Of a stretch of 64,000 nt of DNA, positions 49,400 through 61,200 are shown piece by piece. Both the position numbers and the translations under genes were made by a program. Each line of letters begins with the position of its first letter. Within the stretch, counting starts at the first letter, position 1. The DNA comes from Tachypleus tridentatus. Taxonomy: Eukaryota; Arthropoda; Merostomata; Xiphosura; Limulidae. Under the pieces are notes generated by a model, which was given only the letters and a program-made list of their open reading frames with translations, ran no database searches and was not told where the DNA came from. Where the stretch lies: assembly GCF_004210375.1 (NCBI RefSeq), contig NC_134831.1:46906035-46970034 (forward strand). Direction: 5' to 3'.

Positions 49400-50274
49400 A
49401 ACGTCGTTTATATCTAACAATATCAAGAAAAATAATTTTTATACTGCATACAAGGACAGTTTTCAGTTGATGCACAAAATATCCTCTTCTGGTGTTTCCA
49501 ACATTTGCAGTTCCCTTGTTCTTCTCTCATTACACAGAGCATCTGGTAGGACTTCACATTAACAGAATCTCTGGTAGTAGTTTCGATCTTGTGTTGCACA
49601 AGGCCTGTCTTGTCTGGTCTATCTGTGAAGATATCTGCATACTGGCACAATAGCTGTTGTAGGTCTTTCTTCTGCTTGCCACTCAGTTCTTCACTTATGT
49701 TGATGCTTTTGTATTTCATCACTACCCAGCAGTCTTAAATCTGATAAGTCTTCAACTTCTATGATAAAGTCATTATATTCTAGTTCTGTGTTTATGACTA
49801 TCTCACCTGCCTTGTCTCTCTATAAGGTCTTCTTCCCTCTAGAAATCTTCAGTAGACTAATGTGCTGAATCTTTGTATTTCCATTCACTTTCACCTCATA
49901 GTCTATTCTGTTGACCACTTTCTGTTCTTCAAAAAATCTTCTATACTGTAGTATGAGTTTAATATTTTTCTAGGTAGCAGAACCAAGGCCTTCTGTCCGA
50001 CCCTGTAATATCAGTAATTAGCTTTCTTGTCAAAGAAGTGCTTCTGACTGCCTTAAACTGCGTACAAGCTTTCTTGAGCAAGTTAAAAGTCTTTTACAGT
50101 TAGTTTCTGAGGCATAAATACATAATAGTATGTGTTATTTACTTCTGCTTCTTCTTATTCTGTTTACAGCTCTTTTAGTATGTGCAACGGGCATTGCACT
50201 GTTATTCAATACAATAACTCAAAGTATGAACATCATGTACTTGCTTGTGGCACTTCTCAATAAGCAAATAATAC

Positions 50275-50905
50275 TGTCTACAGATACCTGTCCCAGTCAC
50301 GTGGTTTCTCTTGGCACATCTTTTTCAGCCTACTCTTTAAGACTGTAATGACTTTTTCACAAAGTTCATTATATCTGGGGTTGTACAGAGTGGTAAAGAG
50401 TTGCCTAGTGCTGATGAGTCTGCACAGTTCTTGCATCAGTTCTGAGGTAAATTGGGTACGTCTGTCACTCAAGACTTCTTTCAGAAAGCCTACTCTGCAG
50501 AACATTCACAGAAGGATTTCTACTTCTCTCTCCGTCTCTATCTTTAGGAGTACAACAACTTCTGAATAATGTTGAACATAGTCGGCTACTGTAACCACAT
50601 ACTAGTTGTCAGAAACAAGTGCTAGTGGTCTAAGCGAATTCTCTGTTGAATGGCTCTTCTGTGAGAAGCATCTCGCCTACTGGAACCTTGTCAATCTTCT
50701 CTCTATGTACTATTCTTTCATAGATGTCATGTGACCTGCCAAATCTGGTCATATCTCTGATGACGCCGGCCAGTGAAAGTTGTCGGTGATTCTATATGAT
50801 GTTTTATTTGCTCATAGGTGTCATCTGACAAATGACTTATGAGCCAGCTTTAATATATGAGTGTGATATTCTGCTGGTGCTTTGGTATTGGCACCTTGTT
50901 ATATC
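50275..50905 (-). pseudogene. Gypsy-type integrase domain, broken
   Basis: The left part is open at 50505-50278. It reads LKEVLSDRRTQFTSELMQELCRL, with the second catalytic Asp in LSD, and continues to KKMCQEKPRDWDRYL, a strong match to gypsy-family integrases. The right part, in broken frames, carries LAHKSFV and WPASSE stretches (zinc-binding region) and VTVADYVQHYSE (first catalytic Asp). The catalytic Glu position reads ELCEKV. Confidence 0.8.
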
Positions 50906-50938
50906 TAGTTCAGTACTCCCTTATGGTCCTCTATTTAA

Positions 50939-50989
50939 CACTCCTACGAAAAGACGTTTCTAGTCCTGATTTCTCCAAGCCCGTTCCCC

Positions 50990-51024
<35 letters not shown>

Positions 51025-51155
51025 TGGGAATCTCGTTAATCCATTCATTAATGGATTTAAATGGCATTTTCATTTAAATACAAAATTATTAGCCTAATAT
51101 TAATAACCTTTCAAGTTGCTCTGGGGCCTATTAGGCCCCACTTTTCGTAGGAGTG
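50939..51155. mobile_element. TTAA-flanked inverted-repeat element carrying a 28S rDNA piece
   Basis: This 217-base element has perfect 15-bp inverted ends (CACTCCTACGAAAAG at 50939 and its complement ending at 51155) and TTAA directly outside each end (50935-50938 and 51156-51159), as piggyBac-type transposition leaves. Positions about 50966-51048 match the antisense of 28S rRNA (landmarks CCAAGCCCGTTCC, CTAGATAGTAGATAGGGAC, AATCTCGTTAATCCATTCAT). A hairpin AATCCATT/AATGGATT follows at 51038-51057, and a perfect 9-bp-arm hairpin TGGGGCCTA/TAGGCCCCA sits just inside the right end (51122-51140). It encodes nothing and sits inside the gypsy relic. Confidence 0.85.
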
Positions 51156-52149
51156 TTAAATTCCCTTTCCTTTTATCTTGTTTTTCAATTTCTTCCTGGC
51201 ACTATCACAAAGTTTCTGCAGTGAAAAGTTTTTCTTTTGTGTTGTTTTAAGTTTCTATAGACCTGCACTTTTTTGAGACTTGAAGGGGCTTGATGCCTTG
51301 CTTGGATTCCTCTTCATGAGATTTAGTAATGACTGCGCACACTTCTCCAGTCTTCTTTCTGTCTGATTTCTTCAAACTTCTACTATTTGGAATATTTCCA
51401 ATTACTAAGTCACAGTTGTGCGCCTTCATGCACATGGCCTTAATATTCCTCACATAATATGGAGTGTCTTGTTAAGAGGACGCTCTTCCATCAATCAGCA
51501 CACAAAATTGCACTTTGCCTATCATCTGGTAATCAGATACTAGAGTGGTTCTCACTGCTGCACTACTGCACCCAGTGTCTCTTAGTGTTTTCACGTTCTT
51601 ATTTCTGACATACCATTCACCTACTTGCATGTTGTGATTTGTTGACACCTCTTGATATTTGTCACATGCTCTAATCGCTGCTACTGCTGTTGACCCATTT
51701 GCTAATTTGAACTGGTCATCAGTCATGCACTGTTTAATACTGGAAATAGTACTTCCTTCTTATGGCGAATCTAACATCTTGTTTACATTCTGTTTTCCTA
51801 ACAGCGGCATCTATTGCCATAGTCAGTCTTTTCTTGTTTCTTGCCAGCACCATCTCTATAGATAGCTCCAACTGTTTTACATTGAGCTTTCTGCTGTTGT
51901 TCGTTGGTGACAGACTTGCACTCTTTCACATTACACCCCATTTTAAAACAAATATAGCGTCTTTTCTTCATTCTGACTGTTGGCCTCTTGCCACCTTTGC
52001 TTGTACCCTGTTTCTGGTCAGCCACCTCTGCTTTCAACTTTTACCTGTTATTCTTGGACTTGCCAGTTACACTCTCTTTATCGGCTTTTATATAAAGTTT
52101 CTCCAGTTTTATCATCTTTTCCACATCTTTTGATATTCTGTCGTTTACG

Positions 52150-52265
52150 AACAGTGAACACAAACCTACAAAATGGGCTATTTATGTTCTGCCCACAACG
52201 GGTATCGACACTCGGTTTCTAGCGTTGTAAGTCCATAGACACATCGCTGTGCCACTGGGGGCACT
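52150..52265 (-). repeat. tRNA-derived SINE, family C
   Basis: It reads 'aaaatgggctatttatgttctgcccacaacgggtatcgacactcggtttctagcgttgtaagtcc' and ends 'gctgtgccactggggg'. Confidence 0.82.
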
Positions 52266-52474
52266 GTTATGAAGTATATGTAGCTGCAAATATGCAGTAT
52301 GGCTTAAACTAACCTTACAAATATTTAATTAATGAAATCTGACTATGTAAACTTGTCTATTCTCTTGGCTGTAATTGCAGAACTTTAAAGGTTGGTCCAA
52401 CAAGGCTTGGTTTTGACTCCCCCTTTGGAAAACCTCGGTCTTATTTATCCAATCCTTCATACCTACTTTATTCC

Positions 52475-52732
52475 AAAACATGGCTAGGCGATTAAGTAAC
52501 TTGACTCGCAATCTGAGGGTGACGAGTTCAAAACCCAGTCCCACCAAACACGCTCGCCCTTTCAGCAGTAGGGGATTTATAGTGTGATGGTCAATCACTT
52601 GTGAAAGAATAGACCCAGAGTTGGCAGTGGATGGTGCTTACTAGCAGCCTTCCCTCTAGTCTCACTGTTAAATTAGGGACAGCTAGCGCAGATAGTTCTC
52701 TTGTAACTTTGTGCAAATTTCAAACCAAACCA
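52475..52732 (+). repeat. tRNA-derived SINE, family A
   Basis: The head is at the left (ATGGCTAGGCGATTAAG, then GAGTTCAAAACCC as the B box region) and the body is at the right (complement of 'ctaatttaacagtgagac'). It is inserted next to the family C copy that ends at 52265. Confidence 0.85.
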
Positions 52733-53387
52733 TAGTGATCGAAAGCCCAGACTGCACAGTAGTTATTTTATTAGATATGCTTCATTTTGTATCTGTGTGA
52801 TGTTATATTACTACTCTCTAGTCCATCTGGCCTTTACACACATCAGCAAACCCATGGAACAAATCACCGATTTCATAATTCTGTATCGATTTCAGATTGT
52901 TAACACGGTTCTCATATAGAAACTTCAGATGCTTGGGAAATTTAACTTTTGTTCTTAGCTTTAACAATAGCTACGATTTTTGCAGAACTTTTGTGCAAAA
53001 CGCGTTAAATTAAGCAAAAAGAATTATTGTGAATGTTCATCATGGATCAAACATTTTGAAACTAATAATTCATTATTAAAATGTTCTTTGGCAACCGAAT
53101 AAGATTAATTTTATGGTTATTTAGTTGCAGTGCATTAACATGACAAAGAAAACATAATAATCATATAAATATTTTATATTAAATTTAATCTATGTTTTAC
53201 ATTACACAAAATAATTTAAGACCTTCGACGTCAATCGCAGTTCCTATTATATCTCCAAGGTTCGAAGCTTTTCGGACATTAAAATGCTTGTAGTGAACTA
53301 CCGGCAAGCTGATTCTACATTATCTTATTACTATTGTAACTTCTAATGAGACAGGCAACTTTATTTTCTAAATGTTTTAGCATGTGT

Positions 53388-53512
53388 TTAGTTTTTGTGT
53401 TTTTATTATGGTAAAGCCACATCGGGTTATCTGCTGTGTCCACCGAGGGAAGTCAAACCTCTGATTTTAGCGTTATAAATCTGAACACTTGCCTCTGTCT
53501 CAGTGGAGTACA
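53388..53512 (-). repeat. tRNA-derived SINE, family B
   Basis: It reads 'tggtaaagccacatcgggttatctgctgtgtccaccgaggg' through 'gattttagcgttataaatctgaac', with the head at the right. Confidence 0.78.
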
Positions 53513-53652
53513 AATGTTTGAGTAACGTCCCAGTGCGAGTAAAACACTAATGCTCTAGCAGGTCATATTTACTCATAACATAAATTACAATACGGTAATA
53601 ATAAACAACATTATACTCTATATCAGCAACTAAGGTCTAGCACACTTTTGGT

Positions 53653-53893
53653 TTGTCTGTTTGGAATTTCGTGCAAAGTTATACGAGGGCTTTCTGCGCT
53701 AGCTGTCCCTAATTTATCATGGCAAGACAAGAAGAAAGGAAGCTAGTTATCACCACTCACTGCCAACTCTTGGGCTACTCTTTTACCAACGAATAGTGGG
53801 ATTGCCTGTCACATTATAATGCACCCACGGCTTAAAGGGCGAGCATGTTTGGTGATGTAGATTCAAATCCGCGACCCTGGCATGACCAGGTCC
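53653..53893 (-). repeat. tRNA-derived SINE, family A, with 12-bp target-site duplication
   Basis: The body 'ctaatttatcatggcaag' and head 'gattcaaatccgcgaccct' are present, with a small deletion in the head. A perfect 12-bp direct repeat CACACTTTTGGT flanks it (53641-53652 and 53894-53905). Confidence 0.88.
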
Positions 53894-53905
53894 CACACTT
53901 TTGGT

Positions 53906-55060
53906 AAGGGTAGATAAAGATCTTACGAATATCGTTAAAACACTGATAGATGGTTAAAATATCATTCTGGTAGTGAACTGAATGAAAACAAAAACATTAA
54001 ATACAACATCTGCAACGTGTTTCTCAACGTTTTAGTTGTTTGATTTAAATAGCTGTATAATCTTTGTAATCTTTTACACAGTTTACGTTTTTTTTCCTTT
54101 AACATGATATCGTTTTTTTTTTTTTTTTTTTGTAAACACCAACCAGGGAAGATGTTCATGAGTATTCAGAGGAAATGAAACCGCTAGAAAACAGTTTGTT
54201 ATAAAAATTTGCTGTTAGTGTAAACGTGGTTTGTAGTCACTATGAGAAAAGCCTAAACACTGGATAGGTATCATTGGCCATTAACTGGTCACTACCATTA
54301 TTAATATATGACGCAGTTTCGCTGTCACCTAGTATTTATTTCCACTTACATTCTGTGTAACACTGGGGTTACTCTCGTTTCAAACGTACAAGGCATATGG
54401 CTTTTACATTGTTGATCGCGCACGGAACAATATCCCCTACATTTTGATGTTTCAGAAATTAATTAAAATACACTGAATGTGAGGTACATTTTATGACGAT
54501 TATACCTAACTAGCACAGTTAATGATACCATGCAAAAAAAGTTTCTTTAGCACTGTACTTCAACAGACAAATGCTCTTCGCTTCTGTAAGATTCTGGTTT
54601 TATTGCGAGAGGCGTCAGTAATTTTATATGAATGATAAACCACAGCCGTTGTTAGGTCGTCAACCTTATTTATGCATTTGTTGCATTTTTTTTTAACAAG
54701 TGAAAATTAGGATAAATTAAAATCTAAACTAACTGCTCATCGAACAGTGCACTGTAACTTGGTGGCTATTATCTAAAGTTAGTATTCCATTGGCTCACTA
54801 GAATGAAAATCTTCATGACGAAACTATCTACGATAAAACGCTGGCGAGAGCTAATTAGCAACTTGGAACCAAATATTTGGCAAATAACCACAAATTTGAC
54901 ACGTTTATGTTAGTATGAGGAATTCAGCCTAATAAATACATTTTTCTTATTTTTCAGCAAAACTTTGAAATCGTTTACCAATTTGCTTCAAAGAAAAAAG
55001 TTATTTTTTTAGCATATTTGAAAATATACCTATCTATTAGCATCACCTCTTCTTAATACC
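53906..55060. other. No gene seen; flank of the 55.1-kb promoter
   Basis: It is A+T-rich sequence with a T run at 54113-54131. No coding pattern was recognised. Confidence 0.4.
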
Positions 55061-55070
55061 CTACAATATA

Positions 55071-55260
55071 CGCATGCGCAGTACCAATGATTTTCCACGT
55101 GAGATTGAAGGTCGTTTCGTGCAAAGCACACCGCAAGTACACTGCATTGCATAGAGTTATATTGCGGTTAATAGATATTTGGATTTTCTGGAGGTTTTCA
55201 AAAGACTTTTTTTTTTTTTCGTATACAGATTGACCAGGAGTACAAAATCGACGCTCCTGA
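55071..55260 (+). promoter_or_regulatory. Probable promoter and first exon of a rightward gene
   Basis: The block holds an NRF1-type CGCATGCGCA (55071-55080), CCAAT (55084-55088) and an E-box CACGTG (55096-55101). It ends in a strong plus-strand donor CTCCTGA|GTAAGG at 55261. There is no ATG in a useful frame, so this looks like a 5'UTR exon. Alternatively a pyrimidine run and CAG at 55228 could be an acceptor, leaving a 32-base exon (55229-55260) open in one frame. I did not recognise downstream coding exons before the window ends. Confidence 0.4.
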
Positions 55261-55269
55261 GTAAGGAAA

Positions 55270-57140
55270 GTTTCAATACCGTTTGTTATGTTTAAATTTG
55301 TGTAGTGTAATTTGCGAATTTGACTCCCCCCATTTCATAAGTTACTGAGATTTAGAAGTTCTGTACTAAGCAATTATAATTTATAGTACATGTATTAAAC
55401 TTGTCTTTCGATATTGTTACGTTACAAATTTGTGGTTCTTATTCTTAGATATATAGATTTTTCTTGTTACTTTAGTTTGAAAGCATATGATCTGTAGTTT
55501 GGAACTTGTGTTAGGAAGTGGAATTATGTAATTTAGAAAAAAATGAATTAACAAGGAAAGGTTGGAATGGAATTGTTACTTGTTAATTTCATATTAGTTA
55601 TTAAGTTGCACAGAAAAATTCAAATTCTCTTTGAAGAAACTTGCCTTCTAGACACTTGTGAATATTTAGTTAATGAACATCATTTTGTCACAGAGTACTA
55701 ACATAACTTTTGTAAGGAGAAAGATAAATATTTTATTTCAGTTTGAAACATATTTTTGGTTTTTCATGAAAAGAATAAAGCTTATAAAATCTTTAAGTTG
55801 AATAATTTAAACTTTTAAACCTAACTTTTTCGCACTAAACATTGTAATTTATTTTCATAAATTTATTTTGTGTTTACATGTTTCATAACTTAAAAACCGA
55901 ATACCAGTTTTCTTTTGTGATAATGTTAGTTGAAACAAAAATTAAGTATTTGTGATAAATGTTTCTGTTGGAATTATTTTTGTATTTGTTGAAGTCATTT
56001 GAAACAATCGCAAATTAAAAAATGTATTTTGAGACAGTATAAAAAATCCAATCCATATTTATTTACTATCACAAGAAAAAAATGATCCATATAAGTTTGC
56101 TTATTCCCTAAGTATAAAATCGTTACAGTTTCCACTGATACCTGATGTTTTAATTTTGTCAGTACAAACTAACTAAGCTAAATTATAAATACATCTCCCA
56201 TGAAAAAGTTAAAAGTATTGTTAGGAAGTTGGGTTTATGTTTGATTCAAATATTATTTTTAACACTATGTATTGAAACAGTTATGCTGGTGAGATGAAAA
56301 TAATGTTTTAGTTGTTGAAAAACTATTACTTTGGTCAGGATTAGTGTACAAGTTCATAGATATTTTCTTTTATGTTTTGTAAGTTTAACAGTATATTTCT
56401 TTTGCTCTGTTAAGTCTTATTTTCCCTTATAGATGTATAATCATTAGTATTTTTATGCTGTATGCCTGTGTGTTCATTATTACTAGTTTTATTAGTTATA
56501 TATTTAAATTTTATATTTGTGCCCTCCAGTAGCTCAGCAGTATGTCTGCAGACTTGCAATGCTAAAAACCAAATTTTGATACTCATGGTGGGCACAGCAC
56601 AGATAGTGTAGTTTGTAAATTTGTGTTTAATTACAAATGCATATTTAAAAATTTAGTAGTTTGTTAATCTGTGTATTTGTCATATATTACTGTATGTTAG
56701 TTTTAAGCCTTGATCTGTATTGCTATATTTTAGTCTGTTTTTGTGGTAATCAGTTTGTTCATAGCACTTTGTTTTTCAAGATATTTTTGTTTGAAGTTTG
56801 TGTTTAATATATTTTTCTTTACTAAGATATGAGTTCATTTATGTCCTGGTTTATGTGGTCAGTAATATTTTATGTCCAGTTTACCACAGTTTTATGTCAC
56901 ACTTATTAGTCTATTAATGTAAATAAAATAATGACCTGTATTTCCAGAATGTGTATTGACCCAGTATTTCACTCTTTATCTGCAGCTATCAATAACCTAC
57001 AAGTATCTTCTTATCTGTGCTGTATAGATATTTAACAGTATTCTTCTTCTGAGAAGTTTTTAATTAATGTTTTGTAGTTTCTCCTCTGTACTGTATTCTC
57101 TTTTGGCAAGTTTTTCAGTAGTGCTGTTGATTTGTGAATA
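55270..57140. other. Probable first intron of the rightward gene
   Basis: It is T-rich on the plus strand, as the intron of a rightward gene might be. It contains a family C SINE at 56.52 kb and no recognised exon. Confidence 0.35.
56520..56640 (+). repeat. tRNA-derived SINE, family C
   Basis: It reads GCCCTCCAGTAGCTCAGCAG, 'tgcagacttgcaatgctaaaaacc', 'tttgatactcatggtgggcacagcacagatag'. The head is at the left. Confidence 0.78.
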
Positions 57141-57149
57141 CAAGTTTCT

Positions 57150-57590
57150 CCTGTATGTTGGTCTTTCTCCAACCATCATTGATAACAGCTTCTTATATAA
57201 TCTTGTGTTGCATCTTGGCAAAAGCTTTCTAAAAATCACAAATTACATACCCTTTTCGTTTATCAAGATAAATAACATCCTCAAAAAAAATTAATGCATT
57301 AGTAAGGGAAGATTTCCATTTAGTAAATCAATGACAATATCATGTGATATGTTCCTCAAGATGAGTTTGTAAAGCATCTTTAACTCATAACAAATTTTCT
57401 GTTGCACAAGTAATGTAAATTGGTCTATACTTTCCAGGACAACTCTTATTTACTTTAAAAATAGGAGTAACATTAGTAAATATTCAATCTTCAGGTCTAT
57501 TAACCTTTCAAACATGAGAGAGGAGAGGATCCAGTTGCTGATCTTTCACATTGTTTAACTTTAGGGGGGGAAAAAAAACTAGTCCTGGTG
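57150..57590 (-). mobile_element. CR1/L2-like reverse transcriptase fragment
   Basis: Read leftward: NVTPIFKVNKSCPGKYRPI (about 57465), LTNALIFFEDVIYLDKRKGY (about 57285) and ICDF-KAFAKMQHKI (about 57225). These follow the CR1/L2 consensus NVTPIFKKGxKxxPxNYRPISLT and motif A VIYLDFxKAFDxVPH. The catalytic region is damaged by stops. It abuts the Penelope-like fragment at 57.6 kb. Confidence 0.72.
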
Positions 57591-57599
57591 CTGTATGTC

Positions 57600-58240
57600 T
57601 TTTAGTTTTAATCTTTCTATTTTGTCATCAATCCTGAAAAAAATCTACAAACATGATGATGAGATACCTACTTGAAGTAAAAATGTATTTTAGGATGGTA
57701 TTAACACTTTTGCTAATAAAGCAGAGAAGGTTTCAATCTTCTTAGATCATCTTCAGGTTGACAAAGAGAGTTTGCAACTGACAGTTGATGGGCATGTCTT
57801 AGGGACGAGAGTGTAAATGGGTATGAGATTTTAGAGGGCATTGCATTTAGATGTTAGGCTAAGTGGTGTAGATATATAGGTTTTCCTTTATATTGGTTTA
57901 ATTTTGGTTTGAGTTGTGCAAGTAGGGCTTTTTTGATTTTGCATTTGTTTCCCTATTTAGTATCTTGGTGTTTTTTATGGTTATGTTGCATATATTTGAT
58001 TTGCAGTGTTCAAAAACATGTGAAAGTGTTTTTGTTTTTGGAATCTAGCTTCCATTTTACTGCTTGTTTCTCCAGTATAGAAGTCATGGCAGTTGTTGCA
58101 TTGTATTTTATGGATAATGTTAGTGTAGTTTTTACATAAGTATGGACTTTACTCTTGTACCTGGTTTTTGAATAAGTTTCAAAAACATTTCTGAATGCTG
58201 CAAATAAAATACAAGAATTTTTAACATGCATTACCTTTAA
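57600..58240 (-). mobile_element. GIY-YIG-bearing (Penelope-like) element fragment
   Basis: The minus-strand stretch around 58110-58060 reads NNCHDFYIGET in broken frames, a GIY-YIG motif. A 73-codon open stretch (58231-58010) ends in KNTFTCF, and a second frame continues CKSNICNI and ILNRET. Further left, QPEDDLRRLK (about 57750) looks like the post-domain tail seen in such elements. No reverse transcriptase domain was recognised to the right. Confidence 0.6.
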
Positions 58241-58244
58241 AATA

Positions 58245-61200
58245 CTTACAAAAAATCCTTGTTAGTTTTAACTCTGTCATTTAGCTCTTTCTGATGAACC
58301 CTTTTGAATTTACCAATTTTTTTAAATATTATCTTCCCTTGTTCTATAAATCTTCCATCCTGTCTGTTAATAAAAAACTTAGAATTGATTTGCTGTTATC
58401 TTTAAGCCAGTTAGGTTTGATTTTTTACTTTTTCAGGACATGCTCATCTTGACTAAGAGTAAATTGTGTTTAAAATTGACCAAATATTATCCTATACCAC
58501 CTTTAAAACTTGCTAATAAAAAAAAAACAACTAGCACATAAGTTGAACATATAGTATCTGAAAATTAGTAACTAAATTTTATCTCAACATACAGAGAGGC
58601 AAGAAGCTTAACTATACTTTATTTTTCTCTCACACATTCCCCCACTGTTTTCAACTTTTGCAAATATATCTTTTTTTAGTGGTTAATAATAATAAATTTA
58701 AAACTGCATCCCCTCTGATTCTTTCTGATAATTTGGTATAGAGAACCATCCTGAGTGATGGTTTTGATAATTGTCTTCCTCATTGCTTCACTTCTTAGTC
58801 CTAGTCAGTGCATTAAAAAACGTGGCAAGGCTTCAGTAATGTTCTATTTTAGTATGTTTATTCAGTAATATTTTATTGGATGGATTTGTAATCACTAATT
58901 TTACATTGGTTGCTTTTTGTATGTACTTTTTTAAATCAGTTTATTCAGTAATATTGATTTGTCTAATAGTAAGCAACTGTTTTGGTATGTGAATTTTTTA
59001 GTGTTATTTTTTCTTTCATTTTTATGATAGTTCTTTTGTAGCAAGTTTTTGTTTAATACTTTTGTCTGTTGGTTTGTATGTTTTACTTTATCTTTGTTAC
59101 ATTTTTCTGTCAGGTCATCAAGTTCACAAATGTTTTGTGTAGGTCTTTCTTAATAGATGTGTATGTTTTTGTTGTCTTTAGTAAGAATTTCAATGTGTTT
59201 TTTAAGAAGAAAAGCATCTTCAAGAGTAGTGTGCTTTATTTCAAGTTAAATCCATTTTGCATTCTGGTTTCAATGTAGATGAGAATGATGACATTTATCT
59301 TTTGGGCAGTATGTCAGTCCATACAGGTTAACCTGCAGCTACCCATTATACATTTGGGTAGACTGAAATAATTTGGGTAAAGTGTTTTGCTGAACGACTC
59401 GACATGTTTGTAGCAAGCTGCAATCTTCTGACTACTTGTCCAGTGCACTAATCACTGGGCCACACTGTCCACTTTTGCAATTTATGTTTGTTTGCATATG
59501 GTTTTAATGTTTATACACTGTTGGCTTGTTTCTTCAGTACTGATTTGTTCTCTGACAAAGTGAATTCAATAGTTACTAATTTCCAACATTACTGAACTGT
59601 ACACACTCAGTGGATAGACAGAATGCAATATATAACAATGTATGTACATCAGATATACAATTATGAAAATAGAAATTTGTATTTAGATATTTATTTTTTT
59701 TATGTTTATTCAACACTAATGTTCTAATTTATTAATTATACTCCTTTATGAACTTCCCTTACAACAAACCAGTATATGAATATATTACTGTTATCTGTGT
59801 ACGTCTAGACTGAAAATGTTCCAAGTGTTTAATTTAAAATGCTTATTGCCAGAACATTGATTTGATGTAAAGTGAGTGTATCTTATTTTACTTGACCAGT
59901 GTGGTATGCCTAGATTATTTTTATCTAAAACAAACAACTTTCATAAGAGGTTGGTTGAATATCCTTCTTTAAACTTGGACTGTTGAGCTTTAACTGATCC
60001 TACAGTTGTAACTAATGAGAATGACTTAATTGTGTTCTTGTTTCCTTTTCATGTGTAGAAATAAGTGCAAGATAATCTGGCATAAATGCATATACATCTT
60101 CAATGAATGGAAAAATATTAGGGTTTACTGTTGCACAGATTTTATTTTCTCTTATGACATATAAAACCATCATTATGAAAATCTTGTATGACAGTTGTTT
60201 AACACTGCTCTCACTAAATGTAGAATTTTCTTTTGCATGAAATTTACATTATAAATACCAGTTACTTGGGTTGGTTTGCTTCTGTATTGCTGGAAATTAT
60301 ATAAATCCAAAATAGGCAACCAGTTTTCCAAAAATACATGTTTGACAGGTGTAATATAATGTATTGGCTCAGCTATTATTTTAAATATTTGAAAATTTAG
60401 AAACATCATATAATTCTGAGTAAGATTTTTCAAATAAACATTTAATTTATTTGAAAGTTTGATAGATAATTTTAAGATTTGCCTGTTGATGGAAAAGTTG
60501 AAGTTTTTTCAGTATATTCTATTATATTTATCAAAAAAAGTAGGAAAATGTCAAGACTTGTATACTTTTGATACAAATTTCTCTATTTAGAGCTATTGTG
60601 TCAGTTTAATTCAGTGTGTTGCAAGTTTTAAATCTTGAAAAAAATTAAGTTCTATGTTTTGTTTGGTTTTTAGTTTTTTTAGAACCATATTGTAAACTTT
60701 GACATTTTGTTTTGTTCCTCAATGTTTTTTGGCAATTCTCCATATTCTCCTCTATTCTGCCAAACTTAAGCTCAGCACCAAATACAGCGTTTGGTTTTTA
60801 ACCTGTACAACACTGAAATATTGTAGAATGAAAGCATTTAAATCTTGGTGTATATGTAAATATGTAAATCTACAAGTAATTATTTTAAATTGCAATTAAA
60901 AGAATAGGTGAACATACAATTCAGTACTATCATTGTAACATTAGTGCTGATTGACGTTGATTATGAAGTTCACATCAGCAACATAAAAAAAAAACTTGCC
61001 CAAGTTTGTCATAAATAACATACAACCGTTAAGAATAATTCTTTTGTCTTATAAGAAATGTTGTACTATCATATGTAGAAACAAACTTGTGCTTAGGATT
61101 TTACAAGTAATTTATGTAAAGTATCTCAGTACTACTGAGTGAAATATGTTTTATGTATTTCTTTTAAAGTTCAGTTACACTTTTTATTCTAAAATCATAA

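Larger units (their letters stand above)
49400..52060 (-). mobile_element. Ty3/gypsy-type retrotransposon relic, order PR-INT-RT (Gmr1-like)
   Basis: Going leftward the relic holds a gag knuckle-like stretch ICFKMGCNVKECK (about 51950), protease LRDTGCSSAAVR (about 51560), the linker with LVIGNIPNSR (about 51370), and integrase (about 50905-50275; VTVADYVQHYSE, EVLSDRRTQFTSELM). A post-integrase GPY-like stretch (VGQKALVLLPRK at about 49985, then DYEVKVNG at about 49890) follows, and last the start of reverse transcriptase (49722-49423; LLCQYADIFTDRPDKTGLVQHKIETT). Integrase before reverse transcriptase is the Gmr1-like order, not the usual Ty3/gypsy order. The rest of the reverse transcriptase, RNase H and both LTRs are not seen. 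A TTAA element interrupts the linker at 50939-51155. Confidence 0.78.

Noticed and set aside
60173..60433. 86-codon open stretch on the minus strand
   Set aside because: No motif, no promoter or splice context, and expected by chance in A+T-rich DNA of this length.
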